Part shown: positions 32,640 to 43,427 of the stretch, piece by piece | Numbering within the stretch: the first letter of the stretch is position 1 | How the letters are laid out: each line of letters opens with the position of its first letter | NCBI GenBank assembly: GCA_960531495.1 | Contig: OY482865.1 | Location: forward strand, 7,789,291-7,853,290 | DNA: 64,000 bases | Direction: 5' to 3' | Source of the DNA: Zeus faber | Taxonomy: Eukaryota > Chordata > Actinopteri > Zeiformes > Zeidae | Translations under genes and position numbers: made by a program | The notes under the pieces: model-generated | Database searches by the model: none | What the model was told of the DNA's origin: nothing | Seen by the model: the letters and a program-made list of their open reading frames with translations, nothing else

Positions 32640-33290
32640 ACTTTTTTTTTCTTTTTCTTTTTTTTTTTTGCAGGTTCAAAACCGCACTAAAAGTACTTTA
32701 AAGATTTTGGACCAACTTTGCTTTAGTTTGGTAGACGCGCATTATTTTTAGTTGAGAAAGCAAAAAAATATAGGTCTACAAAACTGGAGCATGGCTCTTA
32801 AGTTGATCCACAGGCTCATTTTTATTCAGTGTGGGTTTGTTTTTTTTGGTCTATGTTTTTTTTTTCTTTTTGGCCATGTGTCTGAGTGAGTCAGACTATT
32901 ATGTGGAAGAGTTGTTTGTGATTTTTTTTTTTTGGGGGGGGGGGGTGTTTGGTGATGTGTTTGAGAGCAGTGGCGGAGCGTTGCTGCATCGATTTGCATT
33001 AGCGGCAGACTGGCAGTGGGCTCTCAGATACGTCGTGTGCCCTGCGTGGATGTGTGGAAGGAGCTGAGAAACTGGTGCGCGGTCACATTGCTTGTGCCGC
33101 CCCCACAAGTCAAATGACTGCACCAACCACCACTGATACTCAAAAAAAATAAAATAAAAAAATTATAAAAGTTTGTGCTGAAATTTAGCACCACAGTTTA
33201 GGTTAAATAAAATACTTTCTTCGACATAATGCGGGCATTAATAATTCAACACTATGTATTGTACCAGGAATATATAAATAAAAAAAATTT
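32640..33290. other. Unique intergenic DNA, no gene seen
   Basis: T-rich runs at 32641-32670 and 32838-32870, and a poly-T/poly-G junction at 32921-32945. No coding signal. Confidence 0.4.
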
Positions 33291-33681
33291 AATTAATCAA
33301 AAAAATACAGTTTCCATTTTGTGTCGCATTTTGTACAAGAATTTCCATCACAATTAACAGAAAATATGATGAAGCTCAAACTGACCTCTGACCTGACTAA
33401 AAACTCCACTCGGTAATTTGGGGAAGTATTAATTTGGGACACAATTGTTCCAAATGAAGGGCATGAGGGAATGCATATATTAGAAAACACCTCAGCCCCA
33501 CGGAACTGGGATCTAGCGAGGGGTTGACAATGGGCCGGGCAGACCACGGGCCCCGGGGCCTCTCTGGAGACGCCCGACCATGAAACCGCATATGGCTCTA
33601 ACAGTGTCGAATACAAAATTGAATTTTCTGCTCCACTGCATGTTGCTTGTTGAGATGGAGAGAGGAGAAATAGGGAAGGAG

Positions 33682-33816
<135 letters not shown>

Positions 33817-33973
33817 GGTGGGGTTGGAGGGGGCTGTTCTTTGAATCTCTTAACCTTTCGAGCTTGTTGCGGTATCAAGCCCCATGGACAAGATCGCACT
33901 CTGACACGTTTGTCAAGCGATGACAAATTAGCTGTCCTTCCAGATGCCTGATTGCCTGACCTTTATTCAGTAA

Positions 33974-34050
33974 GTGGTGGTGGTGGTGGTGGAGGTAGAG
34001 GTGGGGGCGGGGCAGGGCGGGGCGGGGCGGGGCGGAGGGGGTGGGGGTTG
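33974..34050. repeat. (GGT)n plus GGGGC-type G-rich tract
   Basis: Six GGT units, then a G-rich stretch with five GGGGCG units at about 34013-34036. Many runs of four G in close spacing predict strong G-quadruplex formation on the plus strand. Confidence 0.9.
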
Positions 34051-34499
34051 ACAGCACTAAATGGTGCCCGTCTCAACAAGGACCCATACAGGAAATGCAC
34101 ATTTCACCCTGTCGGTTAGCATTCGCACGGAGGATGATGGAGTGGACGCCGAGGGCCATTCGCCCGGCTGACACTTTGGAAAATGTCCTGCCGTATAACT
34201 GATAATGCTGTTCAAAGCCCCCGCAGACGTTTGACCACCGGAGCAGACGACGCATTAAAACAGGCGATCGCATTCATTCATTTTTCCACGGAACTGTTTG
34301 AATTCAAGAACCGGAAAGACCGTTCCGAAGGGAGGAGAAAGTAGGCGCTTTAACTCGAGCTCAGGCGATCCCTCATTTTTCCCTCATTCTCCGGGAGAAA
34401 TGAATGCATCGCGGGGTGACACGCCGCGAATCCGCCATCGTTAGATCAATCGAAACAACTCGTCGGGAAGGGACCACCGCCGCGGCGTTTTAAATAGCT

Positions 34500-35170
34500 G
34501 TGCAGTCGAGTCATTAACTGCACGGAACAGACGGAGAGGTCTGGCTTCTCGGGCCCCCGGCAGAACCCAAGGGGCCCCGACTCGCTCTGGATATGAAGCA
34601 GGATTGTCTGAGACACGCCTTAAATCTCCTTTTACTTCCGACGGCCGCGAACAACGATGGGTTACGAATAATAAAACCTCAATTAAGAATATCTGTGATA
34701 AACGTAAACATCCCGCAGGCCTCCTCCTCCTCCTCCTCCTCCTCCTCCGCCTCCGCCTCCTGGTGGCGGGGAAAAGGCCAGACGTAATCCCAAGGTCTAT
34801 CCTAATTAAATGGGATTTACTTCGCGGGCGGAGCCTAAAGTCCTGTTGTTTTTTTTCATTTTATTCTTTTTTTTTTTCCGAAGCAGAGACGGCATCCTCC
34901 AAAGCCCAATTAAGACGGAGAGGTCACGCAGGGGTCGGGTTTAATCCAAACCGGGATGGAAAACCCCCGGCGAACGGTGTGACGACAGGCGGTGAAACCC
35001 TCAAGCCTTGGACGGGGATTAAAGTCGGAAATGTCCTCGCTTGAGAGACCCCGACGTTGAACTGCGCGGCGAAATCGAGGAGGGGGTCGCTGATTATATT
35101 CGCGGACGAACGCCCCGAGTCGAGACTCCACCCCTCCGCCCCGCCCGCGCTTCGAAGAGAAACCTCAGTT
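34500..35170. other. Mixed unique and CpG-rich intergenic DNA
   Basis: It includes a CTC/CCT trinucleotide tract at 34721-34760 that gives poly-Ser or poly-Leu frames. CpG-rich at 34960-35150. No gene seen. Confidence 0.4.
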
Positions 35171-35609
35171 TTTTTTTCGACTAAAGCGCTGTGGTTAAAA
35201 AAAAATAAATAAATAAAAAAAAAAACATGATCGAAGAATCTGAAGAGTTTCGCAACTAGTTTGGACGCGAAAGCATTTTCCCCCTTCCTCAGATCGTCCC
35301 GTTTCACCGGCATGACGATGGTCACCAGATTATTAATTTAAAGCTCAAAAAGGGTAAAACATCCGGCGTTATTGTTACGGGGACATTAGCCCCATTTGAC
35401 CTGATTTCCTTCCGCCGTCCAGGCGAAGTGACAATGGAACCGAAAAATATCAGAATTCTAATCATCGCCACCGTCGCAACATGAGAAAAGAGGCCACGAA
35501 GGGGCCATTAAAGTCTGGATTTTTTTTTTTTTTTTTGCCCTTCTTGTGATAGCGAAAGCCTCGGGTTTCTCACCCTCATCGTGTATCCAAGGCAACTAAG
35601 GCTTTAACC

Positions 35610-35675
35610 GGAAGAGTATGTGCTTGTATGTGCGACAAAATAGGAAGAGTATGTGCTTGTATGTGCGACAAAGTA
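35610..35675. repeat. 33-bp direct tandem duplication
   Basis: Units 35610-35642 and 35643-35675 (GGAAGAGTATGTGCTTGTAT...) are identical except for one base near the end. A recent duplication. Confidence 0.95.
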
Positions 35676-35781
35676 AATGATAAATTGGCTGTGATGTGAA
35701 AAATCAATGATGGCAGACGAGAAGCAAAGCGTCTTGATGCAACGTGACCATTGTATGCATAAGCAGCCAAGCAGCTACTGC

Positions 35782-35794
35782 TGTGCGTGCGTGC

Positions 35795-35832
<38 letters not shown>
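35782..35832. repeat. (GT)n microsatellite with GTGC lead-in
   Basis: GTGC units grading into pure GT. Confidence 0.96.
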
Positions 35833-35833
<1 letters not shown>

Positions 35834-36019
35834 TGCTAGCAGATGTTCTGGGTTTTTTTTTTTAGTTTTTTTTTTTTATCATGCTCAGCTGCCTCTGGAG
35901 AGTATTCATGTCAATCATGCCTATCAGAGAGCGAGATGACATCAACATGTTGCATGACTGAGCATGATCTCTGGCCAGCCTCAATATGATCTAGATAAAA
36001 GCTGGCGTGCAGTGTGTCG

Positions 36020-36083
36020 GCGTGTGCGTGTGCGTGTGCGTGTGCGTGTGCGTGTGCGTGTGCGTGTGCGTGTGCGTGTGCGT
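36020..36083. repeat. (GTGTGC)n hexanucleotide repeat
   Basis: About ten units of GTGTGC. All steps are alternating purine-pyrimidine with a CpG-free GC step in each unit. It gives a spurious Ala-Cys frame or His-Ala frame. Confidence 0.97.
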
Positions 36084-36257
36084 CTTTGCTTTCCCCACGG
36101 AGGACATATGGCCATTTAACCAATATATCCGTGCCACAACTAGTGATACATACTATATTATGCATACATACATACACACGGTATATAAATCCATTACATT
36201 TATGTTTAATTTGAACCTAATGAATCATTAAAATCCAGGCACTACGATACATAGCAC

Positions 36258-36682
36258 CAGTGGCGGAAGAAGTACTCAGAGCTTTCACTTCAGGTTAAGA
36301 ACGCGCACGCAAAAAAGTACTCATACTGTCGTAGGTAGTAAAAGAACCATGTTGACGTTTCTATTTACTGTTATTAAAAGTAGATAAGTACTGGCTCTTA
36401 AATGTACTCGGAGTACTACAAGTAAAAGTACTTGTCATATTCAGACTATAACATGGCATAAATTACGACTGCACCTTATTTTGCTGTAAATTTTGATTTG
36501 TGTTGCTTTTGATAAATATAAAATACAAATCCCGGTTTACTTCACGACTGTTTTCTCGCACCGAGGAATTGAGTATACAGAATAGATATTTGCTTTGAAA
36601 GGTAGTGGCGCAAAAGTGTTTGAAGCCAAATACTCTAAGCACAGACACTTTAAAAATGTACTTTAGTACTTGTACACCACTG
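36258..36682. mobile_element. hAT-type miniature element with target-site duplication
   Basis: The left end CAGTGGCGGAAGAAGTACTC and the right end AGTACTTGTACACCACTG are imperfect terminal inverted repeats that match from memory an abundant fish non-autonomous hAT family with many AAAGTACT words. The flanking 8-bp CATAGCAC (36250-36257) and CATATTAC (36683-36690) agree at six of eight positions, the duplication length expected of hAT. At 425 bp with no transposase frame it depends on an enzyme supplied in trans. Confidence 0.88.
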
Positions 36683-36912
36683 CATATTACGTACGCTCAT
36701 AATTGTTGGGATGTGTTTGCCAGCGCAGTGTCCAGTCTTTGCAAAACAGGATGTTTCATTTTGGTACAATACGTTCCCCCTGAGAACAAACCCCATTGCT
36801 CTCTATTCTATTGCGTGTCATTTCAGATGCTTTTTTACCTCCACCCGAATCAGCTTCTGCACGGGGGACATTTAGCAGCTCCAGCTCTCCATCACCCCAC
36901 CATCAGGACGCA

Positions 36913-37026
<114 letters not shown>

Positions 37027-37267
37027 GGGGGGTTGGGTGGTCTGTCCTTGTGCTCTTCCTATAGAGTTCTATATTCCCCACATATCATTGGGTGGCGTTT
37101 ATTGATGTTTATTAAATGTTACTTCACCTACAAATCTGGTTTCTGCTGATTGAACCGGCCGCTTGTTGAAAACCTGTTATTTGCTGTTTCTTTTTAGGCT
37201 GCTGCTCATGTGATGAAGTAGAGCTCGGGCAAAATGCCTCAATTCTCCTTTTTCGTCTCTGTATCTT

Positions 37268-37304
<37 letters not shown>

Positions 37305-37313
37305 CACACACAC
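37268..37313. repeat. (CA)n microsatellite
   Basis: A CA tract with one TAA interruption, about 250 bp from the preceding GT tract and inverse to it. Confidence 0.97.
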
Positions 37314-37798
37314 CTTTTGTGAAGCCTGCCGGGACTTAATGTTCAGCAACATTTAGTGAATGGATGCCTTTCTGGCTTTTCTGACGAATGCTTCTCTGAA
37401 GTTTATTCCATTTGAAGCACAACATCCCGAGTTTTTTTTCAAAGCACAAAAGGCAGTCTTAAGTACCTTTCGTTTTGTATGTGTTATTTAAAACAAATTA
37501 TTAACACCCTCGGCAGCCGCTGATTCAATCCATTGAGGGCGCTGCCTATTAACCTACCCATCATTTTGGTTTTTCCTGAATCTGTTGACAGGTTATTCTT
37601 TTGTGTTTTTTTGTGGTTTGGTTTTCACTACCGGAAAAGAGTGACTAACTTGGGGGCCGGAGTTTGCTCCATGCTCACTCAAATTGAAGCAAGGGGCCCC
37701 ACCTCACCTCCATTCACGTTTCAGCGTTCGTAGCTGGGATGAGAACAGAAAGAGGGGATTAACATTTTGGGAACAGCAAGCAGGTTAACTTCTGTCCC

Positions 37799-38449
37799 GA
37801 GCTGCGTTCACACATGCACTGCAACCCTGAAATGATCCGGACATTACCCGGAGGAGCTGTATGTGTGAACGCAAAATAACCGAATCACTTGGACCGGACG
37901 TTACCCTGACTTCACCCAGCCAGCATCCTAGTCTAGGGTCCGGGTGAGGTCCGATTGAGCGGCGTGTATGTGTGAACAGAGCAGGTGATTGTCCGGATCA
38001 TTCACAGCGAGCGAGTGGGCGTGTTGCGTGTTGATGAGATCTCCATCATGCGACGGCAGCGTGCTAGAGACGTCACCAACAGGCGAAATGCCCACTCGCC
38101 GAGGGTGTAGAGGGGTCTCTTTCTGCCATGGCGAACGAGGACAAAGAAGAAGAAGAAGAATATTCATTTATATTGCGGATACGTCCAAACACATGGAGCG
38201 CCAATGCAAAAAAACACTCCACAATCACTGATGAGTCGGTCGATCTCGGGTGTGCTGTGAAAAACCTGCAGCGTCACGCGTCGTTGCGTCACGTCCGGCC
38301 TCCCGCACGCTCCACTCAGGCTCCGCCCCTCGCCTGCACCAAACTGAGTACTTCCAGTCGGGTGCTGCACGTGTGCAAAGGCAACTCCGGGCCCACGCAC
38401 GGACCCGATTATCCGGACATTGTCCCGAGGACATGTGTGAAGGCAGCTC
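37799..38449. mobile_element. Putative fold-back DNA element
   Basis: The ends GAGCTGCGTTCACACATG (37799-37816) and CATGTGTGAAGGCAGCTC (38432-38449) are inverse at 17 of 18 positions. A further inverse copy of the TGCGTTCACACAT word lies at about 37860-37872, so the left end alone folds back. ATCCGGACATT occurs near both ends. I recall similar sequences as common fish repeats but cannot name the family. No clear target-site duplication was found. A 174-codon frame starting at 38128 is not a recognisable transposase. Confidence 0.65.
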
Positions 38450-39067
38450 AGGTCCGTGTGGAATGCTCTGCTAGGTGTTCATCATGTCAGGCTCGGCAAG
38501 TTGAGGCTCGGCTGCTCTGTGTTTTAGCCTCTGTTTGCTGTACTCGAGGGCCCGCTCCACGCCTTGAGCCTCCAGTAATGGGTATTGCACAAAAATCGGG
38601 CAGGAGAGGACGATGCCAATGTTGTGTTTGTCTGTATTATGTATTTGTTTAGTTGCTTTGTTTTTTGCTTTATTTCAGTTCTACTCTATTATTTTACTTG
38701 CATTATTGTGCCTTCAGTTCCACTGGGTGGTTTCTGTTAGTGCTCATTTCTTTGCGATTTTGTGTAGAATTTGTTTTTGTTCTATTTTTATTTTTTTTGC
38801 CAGCATTTCGCGGCGCTCATGGCTTCCCCCCAAGAAACTAATAATACAGATCACTGCAATGTGCTGAATCTAACGCGTGTTCTCGGTCTCTGTAGGGGCG
38901 CTGCAAGAGCGGTGCCGGGCGTGGGCGTGGCCCGTCTGGAAAACGGTGGAGGGTTTGGTGATGGAGTTTCACACCGTTGCTTCACACCCCTCGTAATCGT
39001 GTGTTTTGTGTCGTCATTTTTGCACTTCCCCGCACAATTTGCTTGCTTTTCCTATTGTTTGCTTTCC

Positions 39068-39071
<4 letters not shown>

Positions 39072-39113
<42 letters not shown>
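39072..39113. repeat. (GT)n microsatellite
   Basis: A pure GT tract. The preceding 38450-39070 DNA is T-rich and unique with no gene seen. Confidence 0.97.
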
Positions 39114-39114
<1 letters not shown>

Positions 39115-39215
39115 GGCACCGGAGTGTGGTGAGTACTGACCAATCATCCTTTAGCATGCCCCTTTCTTATTGTAATGTGTACTGTACAGTATTTTTTTAG
39201 ATGTATATATATTTT

Positions 39216-39233
39216 ATCTCATATATATGAGAT
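39216..39233. repeat. Perfect 18-bp palindrome
   Basis: ATCTCATATATATGAGAT reads the same on both strands. AT-rich and short, so chance or simple-sequence origin is likely. Confidence 0.9.
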
Positions 39234-40127
39234 TTTTTTTTTAAACATTTGTTTTCAGCCAATTAGATTAATACATTTTCAGCTTTTAATATCTCAGTCA
39301 AGTTTTGCTAGTTGTCTAATTGTCCAATGAACGAATAAATTCTGCAATCTTCGGGGGATTACTTATTCCTCACGTGTATCCTAATGGATCTATGGGCTTT
39401 TAGCTGTTTTGGGTTGAGTATTAACAGGTGGGTGTAGCCTCAAGTTTTAAAGCAAATCTGGGCCTTGCCACTGCACTAAATCACATCAGTACATAAAAAA
39501 AACTCTGCTCTCCGAAGGCAGTGAGCAGTCGACCTAAATAAAAAAAACCCCAAAAAAAAACATTGTGTGAGAGCCAACCCCATAGAGCCAAAAGCAGCCA
39601 TCTGCAGGGACTTGTAGTTCTCTAACCCGAGCTATAAGTCAGTCAAGGTTGAGGTGATGCAGCTCCGGCCATAATGATTCACGGTGTTCCGGTTTCCCTC
39701 GAAGGTAACGGACACGACTCCTGCAGAGTTCAGCTTGTGCTGTTGAGGCCGTGAGGACTATAGTTTTTGTTTCCACCATCCAAAATGAATTGAAATGACC
39801 GATTATACTTTTTTGTAATTTTACGAAATATACTCCATATACGCAATTACAGGTATATATACAAACCGTTTGCTCCCCAGAGAACACACCTACATTCTGG
39901 CGTCTGCCATTCACAGTGACTGAATCATTCTGACCATTGACTTACATGGTGAATCTGAAAGAAAACAAATTCAATATATCAAATCCATATGTCACATTTA
40001 TGATCCGAACGTAATTTTCGACAAAAGCTGTCAACTCCTTTAACAACCCTTGTGTGACCAGCTTGGGATATAGGCATTTATTCAGTAGGGTGTGTCTATA
40101 CATTAGATACATAATTGTTCAAAGTGT
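39234..40127. other. Unique intergenic DNA, no gene seen
   Basis: No coding signal. The word CCATTGACTTACATGG near 39936 is common in fish repeats in my memory, so a decayed element may be hidden here, but I could not define ends. Confidence 0.35.
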
Positions 40128-40505
40128 TTTATTTTTGTCGAGTGTACAGTACAACACAAGGTCATTCGGTACATTGAAATTCTTGGGGCATGACAGGCAG
40201 CAACTGCGTAGTGGGCATAAAAAGATAAAATAACAAGGCAACTATAAGGAGGAAATAATTTTTATAAATAAAATAAGAGTCGAATATAAAATAAAGTGAG
40301 TCGAGGTTACAAATACGGGCAAGAGGTCGCAGTGTACTGTACACAAAATTTAAATAAGAAAATTATCCTAAAAAGGAAACTAAAAATTGGAACACTGTAG
40401 CAGTTCCAACAGATATAGGTCAGTCTATTGCACAAGATATAGATATAAATATAAAGTGAAGGAGTGCCGGTGGATATGTACATGGAGTTGTGGTGATGTA
40501 CATTC
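40128..40505 (-). mobile_element. LINE/SINE 3' tail, minus-strand copy
   Basis: Read on the minus strand this segment aligns over its whole length with 60043-60403: CCACCNGCACTCCTTCACTT, ATCTTGTGCAATAGACTGAC, TTGCCTTGTTATTTTATCTT, ATGCCCACTACG, GAATTTCA followed by TGTAC, and a terminal AATAAAAC. The ending is of the L2/CR1-type retroposon style. No reverse-transcriptase sequence is attached, so it is a 5'-truncated copy or a SINE that uses a LINE tail. Confidence 0.82.
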
Positions 40506-40787
40506 AATTACACAAAGTAACATAATTCGTGCACAAACACATAATATATACATGTATATAATACATACATAATACATGTATATATATGTATGTAATACTA
40601 TATAAACATATAGTTTTCTTATTGATTGAATTCATGGATTGTATGTAGCTTTTTTATAATATTGTTCTATTCGATTGTTTATCTCCTGTATTGCACTTTC
40701 CTTAAGCTTTTAGACACGCCTGGATAGCGGGTGTCGTTGGAGGGGTTTGGCTGCTCAGGGGTTTGAACTTGGAGGGTAGATTGTATG

Positions 40788-40832
40788 TATTATTATATTA
40801 TTATGATTATTATGATGATTATGATGATTATT

Positions 40833-40863
<31 letters not shown>

Positions 40864-40868
40864 TTATT
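40788..40868. repeat. (ATT)n/(ATG)n trinucleotide repeat
   Basis: ATT units with several ATG variants in the first half. Gives Asp/Tyr and Asn frames only. Confidence 0.96.
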
Positions 40869-40959
40869 GTTTGGCAGAGAAAAGGTGCCGAGAGAAAGTG
40901 AAGGTGAATAAGGTAAGAAAGTGCCGCAGCCATTTGTGTATTCACCCAGACACAAATAA

Positions 40960-41300
40960 TGAAGGACGGGACGGGAGGGAGGGAAGAAAGGCGGAACCAG
41001 GAAGGAGGAAAAGCGGCGGGAAACCGGAGCCGGCGCCTTCAGCGGACCGAGCCCCTCCGCAGGGCGCGAGAGGCGAGGGCACACGTCTCCATCTCCTCTC
41101 ATTCAGAGGTGACACTCCATCCGTCAGGGGCGAGAGGGGGGGATCAATGGCTGCTGAGGTGGCCAAACCCCAAGCCATCTGCATCGCCATTAGCATTCCC
41201 GCGCACTGCGCCCGGCGGCGCGTCGATAGATTGATAAGACAAGGAAGACAAGGCCCGAGCAGGAGCGAGACCGGACAGGTGATTTACCCTCCGCTGGGAG
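40960..41300. other. CpG-rich, purine-biased intergenic block
   Basis: A 269-codon plus-strand frame spans 40763-41572, but its start lies in the ATT repeat and its residues are low-complexity Tyr/Asp followed by Arg-rich sequence. I see no domain and no splice structure, so I do not call a gene. Confidence 0.4.
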
Positions 41301-41504
41301 CAACGCTGATCGGGATTGCGCACAGGCACACGGCACAACAACAACACCACACACACACTCTCTGCAAACCTGTCGGACACCTGTGCGCCCGCACACACCT
41401 AAGTGAGCATCAGAGCACGAGCACACTCGCGAGCCGCCGTCTGGATTCTTTCAGACGCGCAAACAATGAATGGACCAACCTCTCTCTCTCAGACACACAC
41501 GCAC

Positions 41505-41916
41505 ACAAAAAGTCAAGGAGTAATCTAGTTTTAAAGGTGCAGGGTGTAAGATTTAGTGGCATCCGACGGTGAGGTTGCAGAACAGCCCCACTCCCCGTGA
41601 TGCAGCAGCATGGCGGCGTCCAAGGAAGAGACTGAGGCCGTGAAAGTGGCGGAAAATAGCAAAGGCCAGTAGCTAGAGCCAGTATTTGGTTTGTCCGTTC
41701 TGGGAGTCTGTGCGAGAAACATGGCGGTGCAACATGGCGGATTCTTATTTTCACGGGATTATACACTAATTAAAACACACTTGTGAATATTATATTCCAT
41801 TTCTGCCAAGTCCGTTCTGTTAACTCTACACAATGTACCTTTAATTCAGGCATAGACAAGTACACACACACACAGACACACACCAAGGAGAAATATAGAT
41901 TTAAATCATGCATACT

Positions 41917-41986
<70 letters not shown>

Positions 41987-42180
41987 GTCAAAAGGAGTAA
42001 TATAGATCTAAATCAAGCACACACACACACAAGTACACACACGCCACAGATGTCCATAAACAGACATACACATAGATTAAGAGACTACACACACACACAC
42101 ACACACAGTACATCCGTAATCTACATCTAAATCATACACATACCGCAGATGTCCACAAATAGACACATGCATTAGGAGAG
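41505..42180. repeat. Degenerate CA-rich tandem array of 70-100 bp units
   Basis: Repeated modules joined by CA tracts: GGAGTAATNTAG (41517, 41993), TAGATNTAAATCA (41896, 42003, 42123 variants) and GCAGATGTCCA-type (42043, 42143). A TTAA-flanked miniature element interrupts the first module. CA tracts at 41920-41984 and 42080-42108 belong to the array. It is not a CRISPR array: the modules vary and the spacers are CA repeats. Confidence 0.75.
41531..41844. mobile_element. TTAA-flanked miniature transposon (piggyBac-like)
   Basis: TTAA stands at both ends (41531-41534, 41841-41844). The left end continues AGGTGCAGGGTGTAAGATTT and the right end reads CTCTACACAATGTACCT, inverse to the left. Internal words CCAGTATTTGGTTTGTCCGT and AACATGGCGGTGCAACATGG match from memory an abundant fish non-autonomous element. 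TTAA target duplication is the mark of piggyBac. At 314 bp it has no coding capacity. Confidence 0.85.
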
Positions 42181-42195
42181 TACGACGATATGCAG

Positions 42196-42234
42196 CCCCC
42201 CCCCCCCCCCACACACACACACACACACACACAC
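42196..42234. repeat. Poly-C run followed by (CA)n
   Basis: Fifteen C followed by a 24-bp CA tract. Confidence 0.92.
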
Positions 42235-43078
42235 AGCCCTACAGCACGGCACCCACAGATATGGACATCTTACAAGGATGAATGGCCGGCCGGCGAAGGA
42301 CGGCAGGGCAGCATAATAAAAGGCAGCAGAGACATTAATCCTCCTCGTGCACTTCGCTGATGTTTGCAGCATTACGGCGCGGCCGCTCACATTTTTCACA
42401 TCTGGGCAGCGTGAGGGGGGTCCGCGGCACACAAGGGCTACCTAAGTATAACGCTAAATCACAGCCACGTGCGAGACGTGTCGCGTCATCACTTTTAAGC
42501 CAACGCTGCGATAGCGGGCGCGCGTGTTTGGAAGGCGACGCCGGCAAGACTGTTGGAATGGAGAGATTAAGTAAAGGGGCATGAGAAGGGGTTGATGACG
42601 CACGCCGCTGGATTTTATATCACGTTGCTAAAACACCGCAGGCATTTATATGGAGTTAAATACCCAAGTAGAAAATAAATTTGAGATTAATTTATGGAGA
42701 CCTGTTAACCATTACCAACGGTGCCCGATAATGTTTTCATGGATGAAGAGATTGAGATATACTGTAGAAATGCAATACCCCTATAAAGAATAAAAGATAA
42801 AAATAAATGATAAAGAACATCCAGGAAAAAAAAAATATATATATATAAACACACATATATATACACACACACACACACACACATATATATAATTTTATTT
42901 TTGGCCAAATCTGTCCACCCTGTTAATAAAAAACAACAGAGCGCTCCTTTCTATGAGCACTGCTGACCTTTCTGGAGCGGCGGCTATGCTGAAGGGATTT
43001 CAAGCAACCAATTAGCACTCCAGCTTCCACTCAGGCAGAACCACAGGTCTCCCCCTATCCCATCCCCCTAACAATCAC
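42235..43078. other. Unique intergenic DNA, no gene seen
   Basis: CpG-rich at 42370-42560, then AT-rich with a compound (AT)n/(CA)n tract at 42837-42890. No coding signal. Confidence 0.4.
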
Positions 43079-43427
43079 CAGCCTCAGCATCAGCCTCCGC
43101 CTCTGACTCCGCCTCCGCCTCAGCCTCACCATCAGCATCAGCATCAGCATCAGCATCAGCATCAGCATCAGCATCAGCTTCAACATCACCATCAGCATCA
43201 GCATCAGCCTCAACCTCAGCATCAGCATCAGCTTCAACATCAGCATCAGCCTCAGCATCAGCATCAGCATCACTATCAGCCCTAAAATCAGCATCAGCCT
43301 CAACATCAGCCTCAGCATCAGCCTCAGCATCAGCCTCAACATCAGCCTCAACATCAGCCTCAACATCAGCCTCAACATCAGCCTAAGCATCAGCATCGGC
43401 ATCAGCATCAGCCTCGGCATCAGCATT
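43079..43427. repeat. (CATCAG)n-type hexamer array, about 350 bp
   Basis: Roughly 58 units of six bases drawn from CATCAG, CCTCAG, CTTCAA, CCTCAA and CATCGG. The array is kept strictly in a 6-bp register for most of its length, so every frame is open and one minus-strand frame reads Met-Leu-Met-Leu-Arg-Leu over 125 residues. It is a minisatellite, not a protein. Confidence 0.95.

Noticed and set aside
38128-38652. A 174-codon frame starting with a good ATG and an acidic stretch
   Set aside because: It lies inside the fold-back element and runs out past its right end. The acidic run is a GAA repeat, and no transposase motif is present.
40763-41572. A 269-codon plus-strand open frame, the longest in the window
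   Set aside because: It begins inside an ATT/ATG repeat (Tyr/Asp run) and continues through CpG-rich DNA as Arg-rich, low-information sequence. No domain, no splice context and no supporting neighbour.
41860-42180. Repeated modules separated by variable stretches, superficially like a CRISPR array
   Set aside because: The modules are degenerate, the intervals are CA microsatellite and the context is eukaryotic. No cas genes.
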